A stretch of DNA of 64,000 nt, taken from NCBI GenBank assembly GCA_947475685.1, contig CANJNC010000003.1, positions 47,975 to 111,974 of the forward strand, in the 5' to 3' direction. Positions 1 to 8,827 of this stretch are shown piece after piece; within the stretch, counting starts at the first letter, position 1; each line of letters begins with the position of its first letter. This stretch comes from Comamonadaceae bacterium. GTDB lineage: Bacteria; Pseudomonadota; Gammaproteobacteria; Burkholderiales; Burkholderiaceae_C. The notes beneath the pieces are model-generated. The model saw only the letters and a list, made by a program, of their open reading frames with translations. It did not search any database and was not told where the DNA came from. The translations under genes were made by a program, and so were the position numbers.

Positions 1-1462
1 TCCATTGGCCCCAGGTGCTGTTGGCCAAAATCATGGCCTCGGCCACGATCAAATCCAAGGCGCTGCCTCTTCGGCGCTCGGTGATGATGACCCGCTCGTT
101 GCCATGGGGCCCGCTATAGGGAGTATTGGCAGGCGATGGAGTGGTTTGCACAGGTGGCTCGAGTTCGCTGCTCTCAAGCCTGAACTGATAATCGGGACGG
201 TTGAAGTTTTCTGGTTTTCCGCGGACCACTTCCCGCCGAGCCTTCAAATGCTTGGCCAATCTGAATAAAAAGGCGAGTTGCTCTTGGCCTTCATCGATGT
301 CAAACATGGCGGATGGTGGAGAGGCTAAGCTCTTGGATCCATCACGGGCTTCAAGCCAAGCGTTGTTGATCCATGGCTCAAGCACATCATGGCGTAAATT
401 GGCCTGAATGTAGACCTCTTCGACAACGGTTTTGCTCGCCTTGATCTCCAAGGTGTCTTCGTTCAGTGTCAAGTACAAAGACAGGGCAGGCGCGTATTTG
501 CCTTGGCTTAAAGTGAACACATCCACCACCTCACTGGGCAGCATGGTGATTTTATGTCCAGGCATATAAACGGTAGAGAGCCTGTCTCTTGCAAGGCTGT
601 CCAGCGCTTCACTGGGTTGAAAGCACAAAGCAGGCGCAGCGATGTGAATGCCTAAGGTGACTTCTCCACTTTGAAGGCCACTCACGGACAGCGCATCATC
701 GATTTCTGTCGTCTGAGAGTCGTCGATGGAGAAAGCTTTGACGCTTGCTTTGGGCAAGGGTTTGTCAAAGGCCACAGGCGCCACCGCAGGAAACTGAACC
801 CCTTTGGGGAACTGATCAAAGACAAAGCGTTGCCAGTGAAACTCATAGGCCGATGTGATGGCGCCAGCGTCTTGGAGCAAATGCAGAGGTGCTTTTTGTG
901 CAAGCTTTGAGGCTTGAGCAACGGCTTTGTAGGCCGGCGCGTTCTTGTCGGGCTTGAAGAGGATTTTGTAGAGTTGGTCCCTCACCTCTTGCGGGCACTG
1001 GCCTTGGGCCAAAGATTGACTCCAGGCATCGGTTTGCTCTTGAAGGCGTTGTTTCTTTTCAATGGCGGCCAAAGCCAACTGAACCACTTCGGCGGCGGCC
1101 TTTTTAAAGCGACCTTTGCCAGAGCGGCGAAAATAGTGGGGGTTTTCAAATAAGAGGAGAAGGCACGCCAGTTGCTCGCCTAAGGCGGCTTGGTTTGAAA
1201 AATACTCTTTGGCCAAATCTTGAAAGCCAAACTCCTCGCTTGGTGCAATTTCATAGGTCATCTCCAAATCCATGTCAAGGGCCGTTTTTTTACCCAAGGA
1301 CATGAGCTCTGACGGGGCGGGTTTATCAAAGCGCAAAAGCACTTGCGCCAATTTGACTTTGACCCGTTTGCCCGAGTCCAATTCAATTTGAGCGTTGGAG
1401 TCGGTCTCAGATAAAATTTTGCCAGCATTGAATTTGCCAGCATCTTCAAAAATTGCATGCAT
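1..1462 (-). CDS. RNB-domain ribonuclease (RNase II/R family), 3' end outside window
   Basis: Translating the minus strand gives an open frame that runs off the left edge, so the track does not list it; about 487 residues are visible. The catalytic RNB signature IDDSQTTEIDDALS sits near residues 242-258 and is followed by HIAAPALCF, typical of the RNase II/VacB family of 3'-5' exoribonucleases, in which the acidic residues bind magnesium. The start MHAIFEDAGKFNAGKIL is preferred because related betaproteobacterial proteins begin with a similar short strand and a Lys-rich SGKRVKVK segment. The frame stays open a little upstream, so the start is not certain. It is divergent from rodA. A specific RNase R or RNase II assignment cannot be made from the visible part. 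Confidence 0.85.
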   Translation of the reverse strand, partial: MHAIFEDAGKFNAGKILSETDSNAQIELDSGKRVKVKLAQVLLRFDKPAPSELMSLGKKTALDMDLEMTYEIAPSEEFGFQDLAKEYFSNQAALGEQLACLLLLFENPHYFRRSGKGRFKKAAAEVVQLALAAIEKKQRLQEQTDAWSQSLAQGQCPQEVRDQLYKILFKPDKNAPAYKAVAQASKLAQKAPLHLLQDAGAITSAYEFHWQRFVFDQFPKGVQFPAVAPVAFDKPLPKASVKAFSIDDSQTTEIDDALSVSGLQSGEVTLGIHIAAPALCFQPSEALDSLARDRLSTVYMPGHKITMLPSEVVDVFTLSQGKYAPALSLYLTLNEDTLEIKASKTVVEEVYIQANLRHDVLEPWINNAWLEARDGSKSLASPPSAMFDIDEGQEQLAFLFRLAKHLKARREVVRGKPENFNRPDYQFRLESSELEPPVQTTPSPANTPYSGPHGNERVIITERRRGSALDLIVAEAMILANSTWGQW

Positions 1463-1551
1463 GCGTGCATTGTCCCATGGACTTTTGTGTGCGAATAAAA
1501 GAATCTTAAAAAAAGTGTTTTTTCAGCTTTTTCTCAACCGATAATATTGAA

Positions 1552-2703
1552 ATGTACATTGTCTTTCAAAAGCCCAATTATTTAAGAGCCTTCGGCCACT
1601 TGCTAAAGGGCTTGGATGGTCCGTTGGCCTTTGCGGTTTTTTTGCTCGCATGTGCGGGCATGTTGACCATGTACTCCTCTGGTGGCGGAGATTCGCGCTT
1701 TATCGATCATGGGCGAAACATGTTGTTGGCTGGATTCATCATGTTTGTGGTCGCTCAAATTCCACCGCACCGGTTGATGAGTTTTGCCCTTCCCCTGTAC
1801 ACCATTGGCGTGGCCTTGTTGATTGCGGTGGCGGTGTTTGGGATGACGAAAAAAGGGGCCAAAAGATGGTTGTATGTTGGCATTGTGATTCAACCCAGTG
1901 AAATTTTGAAGATCGCCATGCCGATGATGCTTTCATGGTGGTTTCAAAAAAGGGAGGGTCAACTGCGACCTCTTGATTTCTTGGTGGCCAGTATATTGCT
2001 TTTGATCCCAGTGGGCCTGATTGTGAAACAACCCGATTTGGGGACCGCCATCTTGGTTTTGTCTGCTGGGCTTTATGTCATTTTCTTTGCGGGCCTCAGA
2101 TGGCGATGGATCATCCCACCGGTGATCTTGTTTGTTGCGGCAATGATTGCTGTGGTTGTTTTGGAGCCGACGTTGTGTGATTCGGACTTTCATTGGCCTA
2201 TGCTTCGCGACTATCAGCAGCAGCGCATTTGTACCCTCTTGGATCCAGGCCGAGACCCTTTGGGCAAAGGTTTTCACATTCTTCAAGGCATGATTGCCAT
2301 TGGTTCTGGCGGTATTTTTGGCAAAGGCTTCATGCAAGGCACCCAAACTCATTTGGACTTCATCCCTGAGCACAGCACGGATTTTATTTTTGCGGCCTAT
2401 GCCGAAGAGTTTGGACTGCTGGGTGAAATCTTTTTGATCGCAGCGTTCATCTTCTTGATTATTCGCGGCTTGAACATCGCCTTGGATGGCCCTACTTTGT
2501 TCTCTCGCTTGCTGGCGGGCAGTGTGACCTTGATTTTCTTCACCTACGCATTTGTCAATATGGCCATGGTCAGTGGCATCTTGCCGGTGGTTGGCGTGCC
2601 CCTGCCCTTCATCAGTTACGGAGGAACCGCCATGGTCACCCTCGGGTTTGGCTTAGGGATACTGATGTCCATCTCAAAGGCCAAGCAGTTGGTGCAGTCT
2701 TGA
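1552..2703 (+). CDS. rodA: RodA, SEDS-family peptidoglycan glycosyltransferase
   Basis: The 383-residue product is a polytopic inner-membrane protein. The family polymerises lipid II glycan strands for lateral wall growth, working with PBP2 (MrdA) in the elongasome. The N-terminal block GLDGPLAFAVFLLACAGMLTMYSS and the C-terminal SEDS signature VPLPFISYGGTAMVTLGFG are both present. In the central region, LGKGFHILQGMIAIGSGGIFGKG and the FIPEHSTDFIFA motif are intact. Length is normal for RodA. No mrdA lies next to it in the window. The next gene, tldD, starts about 145 bp downstream and need not be cotranscribed. Confidence 0.95.
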   Translation: MYIVFQKPNYLRAFGHLLKGLDGPLAFAVFLLACAGMLTMYSSGGGDSRFIDHGRNMLLAGFIMFVVAQIPPHRLMSFALPLYTIGVALLIAVAVFGMTKKGAKRWLYVGIVIQPSEILKIAMPMMLSWWFQKREGQLRPLDFLVASILLLIPVGLIVKQPDLGTAILVLSAGLYVIFFAGLRWRWIIPPVILFVAAMIAVVVLEPTLCDSDFHWPMLRDYQQQRICTLLDPGRDPLGKGFHILQGMIAIGSGGIFGKGFMQGTQTHLDFIPEHSTDFIFAAYAEEFGLLGEIFLIAAFIFLIIRGLNIALDGPTLFSRLLAGSVTLIFFTYAFVNMAMVSGILPVVGVPLPFISYGGTAMVTLGFGLGILMSISKAKQLVQS

Positions 2704-2848
2704 GGTGGCCTCTTTTGTATTAAAAATGCTTTGATGCCGACTTGCTTTTTGCTTTGAACTTTTTGAGCTTTTGCCCCTGTTTGTCTGCCCCCATGGGGTC
2801 AAAAAAAGGCTCGACACATGCTCCAACGAGAAGATCTACAATGCACCG

Positions 2849-4393
2849 ATGAACCAAGACGCATTTAACTTTCATACGCCCTCTTTGATTGCTTTACCCA
2901 GTCAAGGCCAAGTCCCCAAGTCATTGAGCAACAAAGCCAACGCCTTGGATGCAAACTCTCGGCTTAAAGAGGCTCAAAGTCTCCTTCTTGCCCCTTTCGG
3001 GTTGACCGAGCAGCATCTGAGCCGAGCCCTGGCCTACATCTCGCAGCACCAAGTCGATGATGCAGACCTTTATTTTCAGACCACTCGCTCAGAAGGCTGG
3101 AGTTTGGAGGAGGGCATTGTCAAGACGGGCTCTTTCAGCATCGACCAAGGTGTTGGGGTGAGGGCTGTGAGTGGAGAAAAAACCGCATTTGCCTACTCCG
3201 ATGACATTTCTTGGGGCTCATTGCTGGATGCGGCCAAGACCGTTCGTTCCATTACAAGTGCGAGGAGTGCGGGTAAACAAAAAGTTCCCAAGCGACGTGT
3301 GCCTCATACGAGGGGGCTTTATGGCGTATCTGACCCCATTGCCAGCATGGACAGCACGGCCAAAGTCAAACTGTTAGAGAGGCTGGAGGGCAAGGCTCGC
3401 GCGCAAGACCCCAGAGTCGTGCAAGTCATGGCCTCCTTGTCCATGGAGCACGATGTGGTGATGGTGGCCAGAGCCAATGGCACATTGGCTGCGGACATCA
3501 GGCCTTTGGTCAGGCTCAGTTTGACGGTCATTGTGGAGCAAAAGGGCAGGCGAGAGACGGGTTCAAGTGGAGGCGGTGGGCGTTTTGGGCTTGCTTATTT
3601 TGACGATGTGCTTTTGTCCGCCTATGCGAAAGAGGCGGTTGAGGGTGCGCTGATCAATTTGGAGGCGCGCCCAGCACCTGCTGGCGAAATGGCAGTGGTC
3701 TTGGGCCCAGGTTGGCCAGGTATTTTGTTGCATGAAGCGATTGGCCATGGCCTAGAGGGCGATTTCAATCGAAAGGGCTCCAGTGCGTTTGCGGGTCGAA
3801 TTGGTAAACGTGTGGCCGCCAAAGGCGTGACGGTGCTCGACGACGGCACCTTGTCCCAGCGCAGAGGCTCACTCAATGTCGATGACGAGGGGCATGTCAG
3901 CCAGAAAAATGTGTTGATTGAAGATGGTATTTTGCAAGGCTACATCCAAGACAGCATGAATGCGCGTCTCATGGGTGTGAAGCCTACAGGCAACGGACGC
4001 CGCGAGAGTTATGCGCATTTACCGATGCCTAGAATGACCAACACCTACATGCTTGGGGGTGACAAAGACCCTGGGGAGATCATCGCCAGCCTTAAAAAGG
4101 GCATTTACGCCAGCAACTTTGGGGGTGGTCAAGTTGACATCACCTCTGGCAAATTTGTGTTCTCCACATCCCAAGCATGGTGGGTGGAGAACGGTAAACT
4201 GCTTTATCCCGTCAAAGGCGCCACCTTGGTGGGCAATGGGCCAGATGCATTGACACGCGTGAGCATGATTGGCTCAGATATGGCGCTTGACAGTGGAGTT
4301 GGGACCTGCGGCAAAGAAGGCCAAAGTGTACCAGTGGGTGTTGGACAACCCACGCTGCGCATTGAGGGCTTGACGGTGGGGGGAACGGCTTGA
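2849..4393 (+). CDS. tldD: TldD, metalloprotease subunit
   Basis: TldD forms a heterodimer with TldE (PmbA) that degrades unfolded peptides. The zinc-binding signature HEAIGHGLEGD (HExxxH type) lies in the centre and GRRESYAHLPMPRMTNT further on, both hallmarks of the TldD subunit. The track opens the frame at 2771, but the first 26 codons look non-coding; the ATG at 2849 (MNQDAFNFHTPSLIALPS) gives a 514-residue protein, slightly longer than the usual 480. No tldE gene is in the window. The tldD-aroG order is common in Burkholderiales. Confidence 0.93.
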   Translation: MNQDAFNFHTPSLIALPSQGQVPKSLSNKANALDANSRLKEAQSLLLAPFGLTEQHLSRALAYISQHQVDDADLYFQTTRSEGWSLEEGIVKTGSFSIDQGVGVRAVSGEKTAFAYSDDISWGSLLDAAKTVRSITSARSAGKQKVPKRRVPHTRGLYGVSDPIASMDSTAKVKLLERLEGKARAQDPRVVQVMASLSMEHDVVMVARANGTLAADIRPLVRLSLTVIVEQKGRRETGSSGGGGRFGLAYFDDVLLSAYAKEAVEGALINLEARPAPAGEMAVVLGPGWPGILLHEAIGHGLEGDFNRKGSSAFAGRIGKRVAAKGVTVLDDGTLSQRRGSLNVDDEGHVSQKNVLIEDGILQGYIQDSMNARLMGVKPTGNGRRESYAHLPMPRMTNTYMLGGDKDPGEIIASLKKGIYASNFGGGQVDITSGKFVFSTSQAWWVENGKLLYPVKGATLVGNGPDALTRVSMIGSDMALDSGVGTCGKEGQSVPVGVGQPTLRIEGLTVGGTA

Positions 4394-4506
4394 GATGCAA
4401 TTTCAAGCCATTCGGCCCAAAAAGCATGGCCCGTTAAAGACGCGATTGTTGCTTTGAAGAGAGGGATAAAGCGGTCCTTTTCATTTTTTGTGATATATTT
4501 CAAGCC

Positions 4507-4575
4507 ATGAACAGTACATTCTTTCGATTTGGATACTTTTTCTTCTCATGCCCATCCGGCGGTCGAGAGATTTAA
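4507..4575 (+). CDS. Phe-rich leader peptide of aroG
   Basis: This 22-codon ORF is too short for the track. It begins MNST and contains FFRFGYFFF, that is six Phe and one Tyr within nine codons, then ends at TAA. A terminator hairpin follows 31 bp later, and then the DAHP synthase gene. This is the architecture of leader peptides that control amino-acid operons by attenuation: scarcity of Phe-tRNA stalls the ribosome in the Phe run. No good Shine-Dalgarno is visible before it, which is a weakness. The call is an inference from composition and layout. Confidence 0.72.
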   Translation: MNSTFFRFGYFFFSCPSGGREI

Positions 4576-4613
4576 GCGTATTTCAAACGTTCGAAGCTTT
4601 CAAACAAACCGCC
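4558..4613 (+). promoter_or_regulatory. Candidate antiterminator pairing of the aroG attenuator
   Basis: GGCGGT at 4558-4563, inside the last leader codons, is an exact complement of ACCGCC at 4608-4613, which is the 5' arm of the terminator. A ribosome stalled on the Phe codons (up to 4545) would leave GGCGGT free to pair and block the terminator. A ribosome reaching the stop codon at 4573-4575 would cover it and let the terminator form. The pairing is only six base pairs, so it is plausible but unproven. Confidence 0.45.
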
Positions 4614-4632
4614 TTCAGGGGCGGTTTTTTTT
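4607..4632 (+). terminator. Rho-independent terminator (attenuator) before aroG
   Basis: The arms AACCGCC and GGCGGTT are perfectly complementary around a six-base loop and are followed by a run of eight T residues. It lies between the leader peptide and the aroG start, about 50 bp before the ATG, so it would end transcription prematurely rather than terminate tldD alone. Confidence 0.85.
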
Positions 4633-4682
4633 CGTTCCATGGGCACATTCGAAACGCTAAGTAAGCGATCAAGAGGCACAAG

Positions 4683-5810
4683 ATGAGCAAGCAACAACAC
4701 ATTGAGCACCAAGGCATTCAAAGCTTGGACCGAACCAGTGAAACCGACGATCAGCGGATCAAAGACATCACGGTCTTGCCGCCCCCTGAGCATTTGATAC
4801 GTTTCTTTCCCATTCAGTCCACGCCCGTCGAAGGCTTGATCTCCAAGACGCGTCGTGTCATTCAAGACATCATTCACAACCAAGATGATCGGCTTTTGGT
4901 GATCTTAGGGCCGTGCTCTATCCACGACCCCAGTGCGGCACTTGAGTACGCCAAACGCTTGGTCAAAGAGCGCCATCATTTCAAAGACACACTTGAAATT
5001 GTGATGCGGGTGTATTTTGAAAAGCCCCGGACCACGGTGGGCTGGAAGGGCCTGATCAACGATCCTTATTTAGATGAAAGCTACAAGATTGATGAAGGTC
5101 TGCGCATCGCAAGACAACTCCTCATTGAGATCAATCGCTTGGGGCTGCCTGCTGCAAGTGAGTTTCTCGATGTCATTTCTCCTCAGTACATTGGGGACTT
5201 GATTTCTTGGGGGGCGATTGGCGCCAGAACCACAGAGAGTCAGGTGCACCGGGAGTTGGCCTCGGGCATTTCTGCGCCCATAGGATTTAAAAACGGCACC
5301 GATGGCAACATCAAAATCGCAACCGACGCCATCCAAGCCGCAGCCCGAGGACACCACTTCTTGTCGGTTCATAAAAACGGTCAAGTTGCGATCGTTCAAA
5401 CCCAAGGCAACAAGGATTGCCATGTGATTTTGAGGGGGGGGAAAAAACCCAATTACGACAGCGCCAGTGTTCTAGAGGCGTGTGCGGAGCTCTCCAAAGC
5501 CAAGTTGCCTTCAAGGCTCATGGTGGACTGTAGCCACGCCAATGCCAACAAGCAACACATGCTTCAATTGCAGGTGTGCAAAGACATTGCCCAGCAATTG
5601 GTTTCAGGCTCAGAGCATATTTTTGGCGTGATGATTGAAAGTCACTTGGTCGATGGTGCGCAAAAATTCACTCCTGGAAAGGACCGTGTGGAGGATTTGA
5701 GTTACGGCCAAAGCATCACCGATGCTTGTTTGGGTTGGGAGGACTCTTTGTCTTGCTTGCACACCCTGTCTGATGCCGTCAAACAAAAGCGAAAAATAAA
5801 AGGGTCTTGA
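4683..5810 (+). CDS. aroG: Class I DAHP synthase (3-deoxy-7-phosphoheptulonate synthase)
   Basis: This cytoplasmic enzyme condenses phosphoenolpyruvate with erythrose 4-phosphate in the first step of the shikimate pathway. The 375-residue length fits the AroF/AroG/AroH class. Conserved blocks include LLVILGPCSIHDP with the metal-binding Cys, MRVYFEKPRTTVGWKGL, GARTTESQVHRELASG, GFKNGTDGN, LMVDCSHANANK and GVMIESHLVDGAQ. An AAGAGG Shine-Dalgarno lies 7 bp before the ATG. The Phe-rich leader and terminator upstream suggest control by phenylalanine supply. Which amino acid inhibits the enzyme itself cannot be told from the sequence. It converges tail to tail with mpl. Confidence 0.95.
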   Translation: MSKQQHIEHQGIQSLDRTSETDDQRIKDITVLPPPEHLIRFFPIQSTPVEGLISKTRRVIQDIIHNQDDRLLVILGPCSIHDPSAALEYAKRLVKERHHFKDTLEIVMRVYFEKPRTTVGWKGLINDPYLDESYKIDEGLRIARQLLIEINRLGLPAASEFLDVISPQYIGDLISWGAIGARTTESQVHRELASGISAPIGFKNGTDGNIKIATDAIQAAARGHHFLSVHKNGQVAIVQTQGNKDCHVILRGGKKPNYDSASVLEACAELSKAKLPSRLMVDCSHANANKQHMLQLQVCKDIAQQLVSGSEHIFGVMIESHLVDGAQKFTPGKDRVEDLSYGQSITDACLGWEDSLSCLHTLSDAVKQKRKIKGS

Positions 5811-5815
5811 AAAAC

Positions 5816-7279
5816 TCAGGCCTTGGCCTTGAGCGCGTGCGTGAGTTTTTGATGGATGCCGCCAAAGCCGCCATTGCTCATGCAGATGATGTGATCACTG
5901 GGTCGCGCATGGGAGACCACTTTCGCAACGAGTTCATTGAGCTCGGCGCTGCAAAAGGCCTTTTCACCCAAAGCAGACAGGGCTTCTTGTGCATCCCAAT
6001 CCAGCCCTGAGGTGTAGCAAAAGCTCAAGTCTGCGCTTGAGAGGCTTTGAGGCAACAAGGCCTTCATGCTGCCTAGCTTCATGGTGTTGCTTCTTGGCTC
6101 AAACACACAAAGCACCCTGCTCTTGTCTCCCACTTGTCTTTTGAGTCCTTCAAGTGTGGTTTTGATGGCGGTGGGGTGGTGCGCAAAATCGTCGTACACC
6201 ATGACAGGCGTTTGCAAGTCAAAGCCTTTAAGCACCACCTGGGCTTTGAGTTCCATGCGACGACGCACATTTTGAAATTCAGTCAGCGCTTTGATGCTGA
6301 GGTCTGCAGCAACGCCCACGTGGTGAGCAGCGGCAATGCAAGCGAGCGCGTTCATTTGATTGTGCACACCTTGCACACTCCAATCGAGGTGGCCAACTGG
6401 CGAGCCTTTGTGGATCACATCAAACGATTCAGGGGGTCCGCTCAATGTCCAGTCGGGCACAGGCGTCGCGGTGTTGAGGGCAAAGCTTACGCTCTCGCTC
6501 CAAAGCCCCATGCTTAAAACGCGTTTCAAGCTTTCTTCGTGAGCATTGAAGATGACTTGCCCGCTTTGAGGGACGGTCCTGATCAAGTGATGGAACTGTT
6601 TTTCGATGGCTTGGAGATTTTCAAAAATATCTGCATGATCAAACTCCAAGTTATTGAGCACACAAGTCTTGGGTCGGTAGTGAACAAATTTGCTGCGTTT
6701 ATCGAAAAACGCGGTGTCATATTCATCGGCCTCGATCACAAAGAGAGGTCTTTGTGGGTTTTCAGGTTTTGAGGCGTTGGGTGGATTGGCTTTTGGCAGT
6801 CTGGCCGACGCTTCAAAATTCATGGGCACCCCCCCAATCAAATAGCCTGGAGCGCGGTTGGCGAACTCCAAAATCCAAGCCAGCATGGAGGAGGTCGTGG
6901 TTTTTCCATGTGTGCCTGCAATGGCCAGCACATGAAAAGGGTTCTCTGCGGTGTGCAAGATGTGCTCGGACAACCACTGTGGGCCGCTTGTGTAGGGCAG
7001 CCCTAAATCCAGGATGGCTTCCATCAAGGGGTATTGGGCTTGACCCGCGGGGTTCTTTTGTCTCGAGACCACATTGCCAACGACAAAAAGGTCGGGTTTC
7101 AAGCGAAGTTGCTCAAGGCCAAAGCCTTCGATCAGCTCAATGCCCAGTGCGCTCAATTGGTCGCTCATGGGTGGGTATACGCCGGCATCGCATCCGGTGA
7201 CGGTATGTCCGCTTTCTCTCGCCAAGGCGGCCAAGCCGCCCATGAAGGTGCCACAAATGCCTAAGATATGTATGTGCAT
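5816..7279 (-). CDS. mpl: Mpl, UDP-N-acetylmuramate:L-alanyl-gamma-D-glutamyl-meso-diaminopimelate ligase
   Basis: Mpl recycles murein tripeptide by ligating it to UDP-MurNAc. The Mur-ligase ATP-binding loop AGTHGKTTTSSMLAW is present, with the Mpl-type N-terminus MHIHILGICGTFMGGLA and the central EADEYDTAFFDKRSKFVHY block. YDDFAHHPTAIKTTLEGL and FEPRSNTMKLG are C-terminal ligase motifs. The track starts at 7309; the internal Met at 7279 matches the family start and gives 487 residues. AmpD, encoded 12 kb away, supplies the tripeptide in the same recycling pathway. Confidence 0.95.
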   Translation of the reverse strand: MHIHILGICGTFMGGLAALARESGHTVTGCDAGVYPPMSDQLSALGIELIEGFGLEQLRLKPDLFVVGNVVSRQKNPAGQAQYPLMEAILDLGLPYTSGPQWLSEHILHTAENPFHVLAIAGTHGKTTTSSMLAWILEFANRAPGYLIGGVPMNFEASARLPKANPPNASKPENPQRPLFVIEADEYDTAFFDKRSKFVHYRPKTCVLNNLEFDHADIFENLQAIEKQFHHLIRTVPQSGQVIFNAHEESLKRVLSMGLWSESVSFALNTATPVPDWTLSGPPESFDVIHKGSPVGHLDWSVQGVHNQMNALACIAAAHHVGVAADLSIKALTEFQNVRRRMELKAQVVLKGFDLQTPVMVYDDFAHHPTAIKTTLEGLKRQVGDKSRVLCVFEPRSNTMKLGSMKALLPQSLSSADLSFCYTSGLDWDAQEALSALGEKAFCSAELNELVAKVVSHARPSDHIICMSNGGFGGIHQKLTHALKAKA

Positions 7280-7360
7280 GCGTGCTATTTTATGGGCAAG
7301 ACAGAGCATCTTGGACTTTTAAGCCTTAGAGGGCCTTGTCATTTTTAAAAAGAGTGCACA

Positions 7361-7966
7361 ATGCGATCCATGAGTCGTATTCAAGAAGAAATTGCTGCCG
7401 TTGCTGCCAGATTTATCGTCGATGATGGCTTGGAGTTTGGTCCCGCCAAGCACCAAGCGCTCAAGACTTTGGGCTTGGGCGGGAGAGTTTCACTGCCACC
7501 CAATGAGATCATTGAGGACGCGGTCTTTGAGCATCTGAGCTTGTATGGCAATGAGACGCAAACTCAAGAGCTCCAGGCGTTGAGAGCGTTGGCCTTGATT
7601 TGGATGAAGCGAATGCAGGCCTTTCGGCCCCATTTGACGGGCGCTGTTTGGAGAGGCTTTGCAACAGCCAAGTCGGACATTTATTTGCAACTTTTTTGCG
7701 ATGACTCTAAGAGCGCAGAAATTGAGCTGATCAACCAAGGCCTGGACTACCAAGTCAGTGCCGTTAAAGGCTTCAGGGGCGAGGTCGTGGACGCTTTGAG
7801 CCTGAACATCAAACACCCGCAGTGGGGTGTCTATGTGGGGCTGCATTTGATGGTCTATGATTTTGATGATTTAAGAGGTGCGCTCAAGCCAGACGCCAAG
7901 GGTAAAATTCAAAGAGGCGACGCTTTGGCCCTACAAAGGATGTTGGACGCCTCAGCCCCGCAGTAG
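7361..7966 (+). CDS. Conserved protein of unknown function
   Basis: This 201-residue soluble protein has no signal peptide or membrane segment. It resembles, from memory, a family found beside mpl in Burkholderiales. Notable blocks are EFRPHLTGAVWRGFATAKSD-like text (here AFRPHLTGAVWRGFATAKSD), IYLQLFCDDSKSAEIELI and VYVGLHLMVYDFDDLRGAL. The SDIYLQLF stretch recalls the acidic strand of minimal nucleotidyltransferases, but no GS motif precedes it, so I do not assign that function. An alternative ATG lies three codons in (7370). It is divergent from mpl and 86 bp before the thioredoxin gene. Confidence 0.75.
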   Translation: MRSMSRIQEEIAAVAARFIVDDGLEFGPAKHQALKTLGLGGRVSLPPNEIIEDAVFEHLSLYGNETQTQELQALRALALIWMKRMQAFRPHLTGAVWRGFATAKSDIYLQLFCDDSKSAEIELINQGLDYQVSAVKGFRGEVVDALSLNIKHPQWGVYVGLHLMVYDFDDLRGALKPDAKGKIQRGDALALQRMLDASAPQ

Positions 7967-8052
7967 CAAGACGCCCTCAGACTGTTCAAGCCGCTTTGGG
8001 CTCCCCTGCCTTTTTCCATTTATCGCCTCCTCAAAGAAAGTAAATCACGCCC

Positions 8053-8601
8053 ATGAGCTCAAACCCACTCTTTGCCAAAAGAAGCCTGCTGACTGCCACT
8101 GGACTGGGGTTTGCCCTGGTGGGTTTGGGCATTTCTTGGTGGCAAGACAAGTCACAAGAGGATCTTGCTTTGAGTTTGGAGGCCAGTACAGCTTTGTGGC
8201 AAGCAAAGTTGGAGACGCCCAATTCTGAATGGGTGTCATTGTCCGACTTCAAGGGGCAAAAGTTGGTGATCAACTTTTGGGCCACCTGGTGTGTGCCTTG
8301 TGTTGAGGAAATGCCTTTATTGGACGCTTTCTTTCAGCAAAATGCAGCAAAAGATTGGAAAGTGTTGGGCTTGGCGATTGACCAACCCAGTTTGGTCAAG
8401 AAATTTCTGACGCAAAGACCGGTCTCTTATCCCATTTTACTGGCGGGTTTGCGGGGCACGGAGTTGTCTCGACTGTTGGGAGATCAAGAGGGCGGTTTGC
8501 CGTTTACCATCGTCTTGAATGAGTCGGGTCAGGTCGCTTTTAGAAAAATGGGCAAATTGCACCCTGAGGATGTCAAGACTTGGTTGGCATCTAAATCTTA
8601 A
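8053..8601 (+). CDS. TlpA/ResA-like membrane-anchored thioredoxin
   Basis: The 182-residue product has an N-terminal hydrophobic segment (about residues 13-30, LTATGLGFALVGLGISWW), which probably anchors or exports it to the periplasm. The thioredoxin active site WATWCVPCVEEMP (CxxC) follows, preceded by KLVINF. Family members reduce disulfides, often in cytochrome c or cell-envelope proteins. The final part carries GGLPFTIVLNESGQV, with the cis-Pro expected of the fold. The substrate is unknown. It lies upstream of accB, but the 257-bp gap argues against a tight operon. Confidence 0.85.
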   Translation: MSSNPLFAKRSLLTATGLGFALVGLGISWWQDKSQEDLALSLEASTALWQAKLETPNSEWVSLSDFKGQKLVINFWATWCVPCVEEMPLLDAFFQQNAAKDWKVLGLAIDQPSLVKKFLTQRPVSYPILLAGLRGTELSRLLGDQEGGLPFTIVLNESGQVAFRKMGKLHPEDVKTWLASKS

Positions 8602-8798
8602 TTGTTCTTAAAAATAGATTAAATTCGGCTAAAATTAAATAAAATCGCATAAAAACTACTTTTCTCGAAGAGCCCTCTTCATTTACCCATGCCGCTCGAC
8701 TGTTTGCTGGGACGAGCCGACCTGGGTGTGGACTTGGAAAGAGTAGGCCTTGAGTTGGATTCAGTGGGAAGGCGTAGGACTCAAAAATCGCTTAAAAC

Positions 8799-8827
8799 TT
8801 GAAATATCGCGGCAATTGGTGTAAATT
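8799..8827 (+). promoter_or_regulatory. Candidate sigma-70 promoter for accBC
   Basis: TTGAAA and TAAATT are spaced by 17 bp, about 30 bp before the accB start. The -10 lies within a perfect 13-base inverted repeat, GTGTAAATTACAC (8819-8831), which could be a regulator site. The rest of the 8602-8858 gap is AT-rich near the 5' end and holds no gene that I can recognise. Confidence 0.5.

Noticed and set aside
682-1470. Track ORFs at 682-921 and 1258-1470 on the minus strand as separate small genes
   Set aside because: Both are alternative frames of the partial RNB ribonuclease, whose own frame stays open to the window edge.
8689-8802. Short plus-strand ORF of 37 codons before accB, possible aroQ remnant
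   Set aside because: The translation has none of the AroQ motifs and no ribosome binding site, so I do not claim a remnant.
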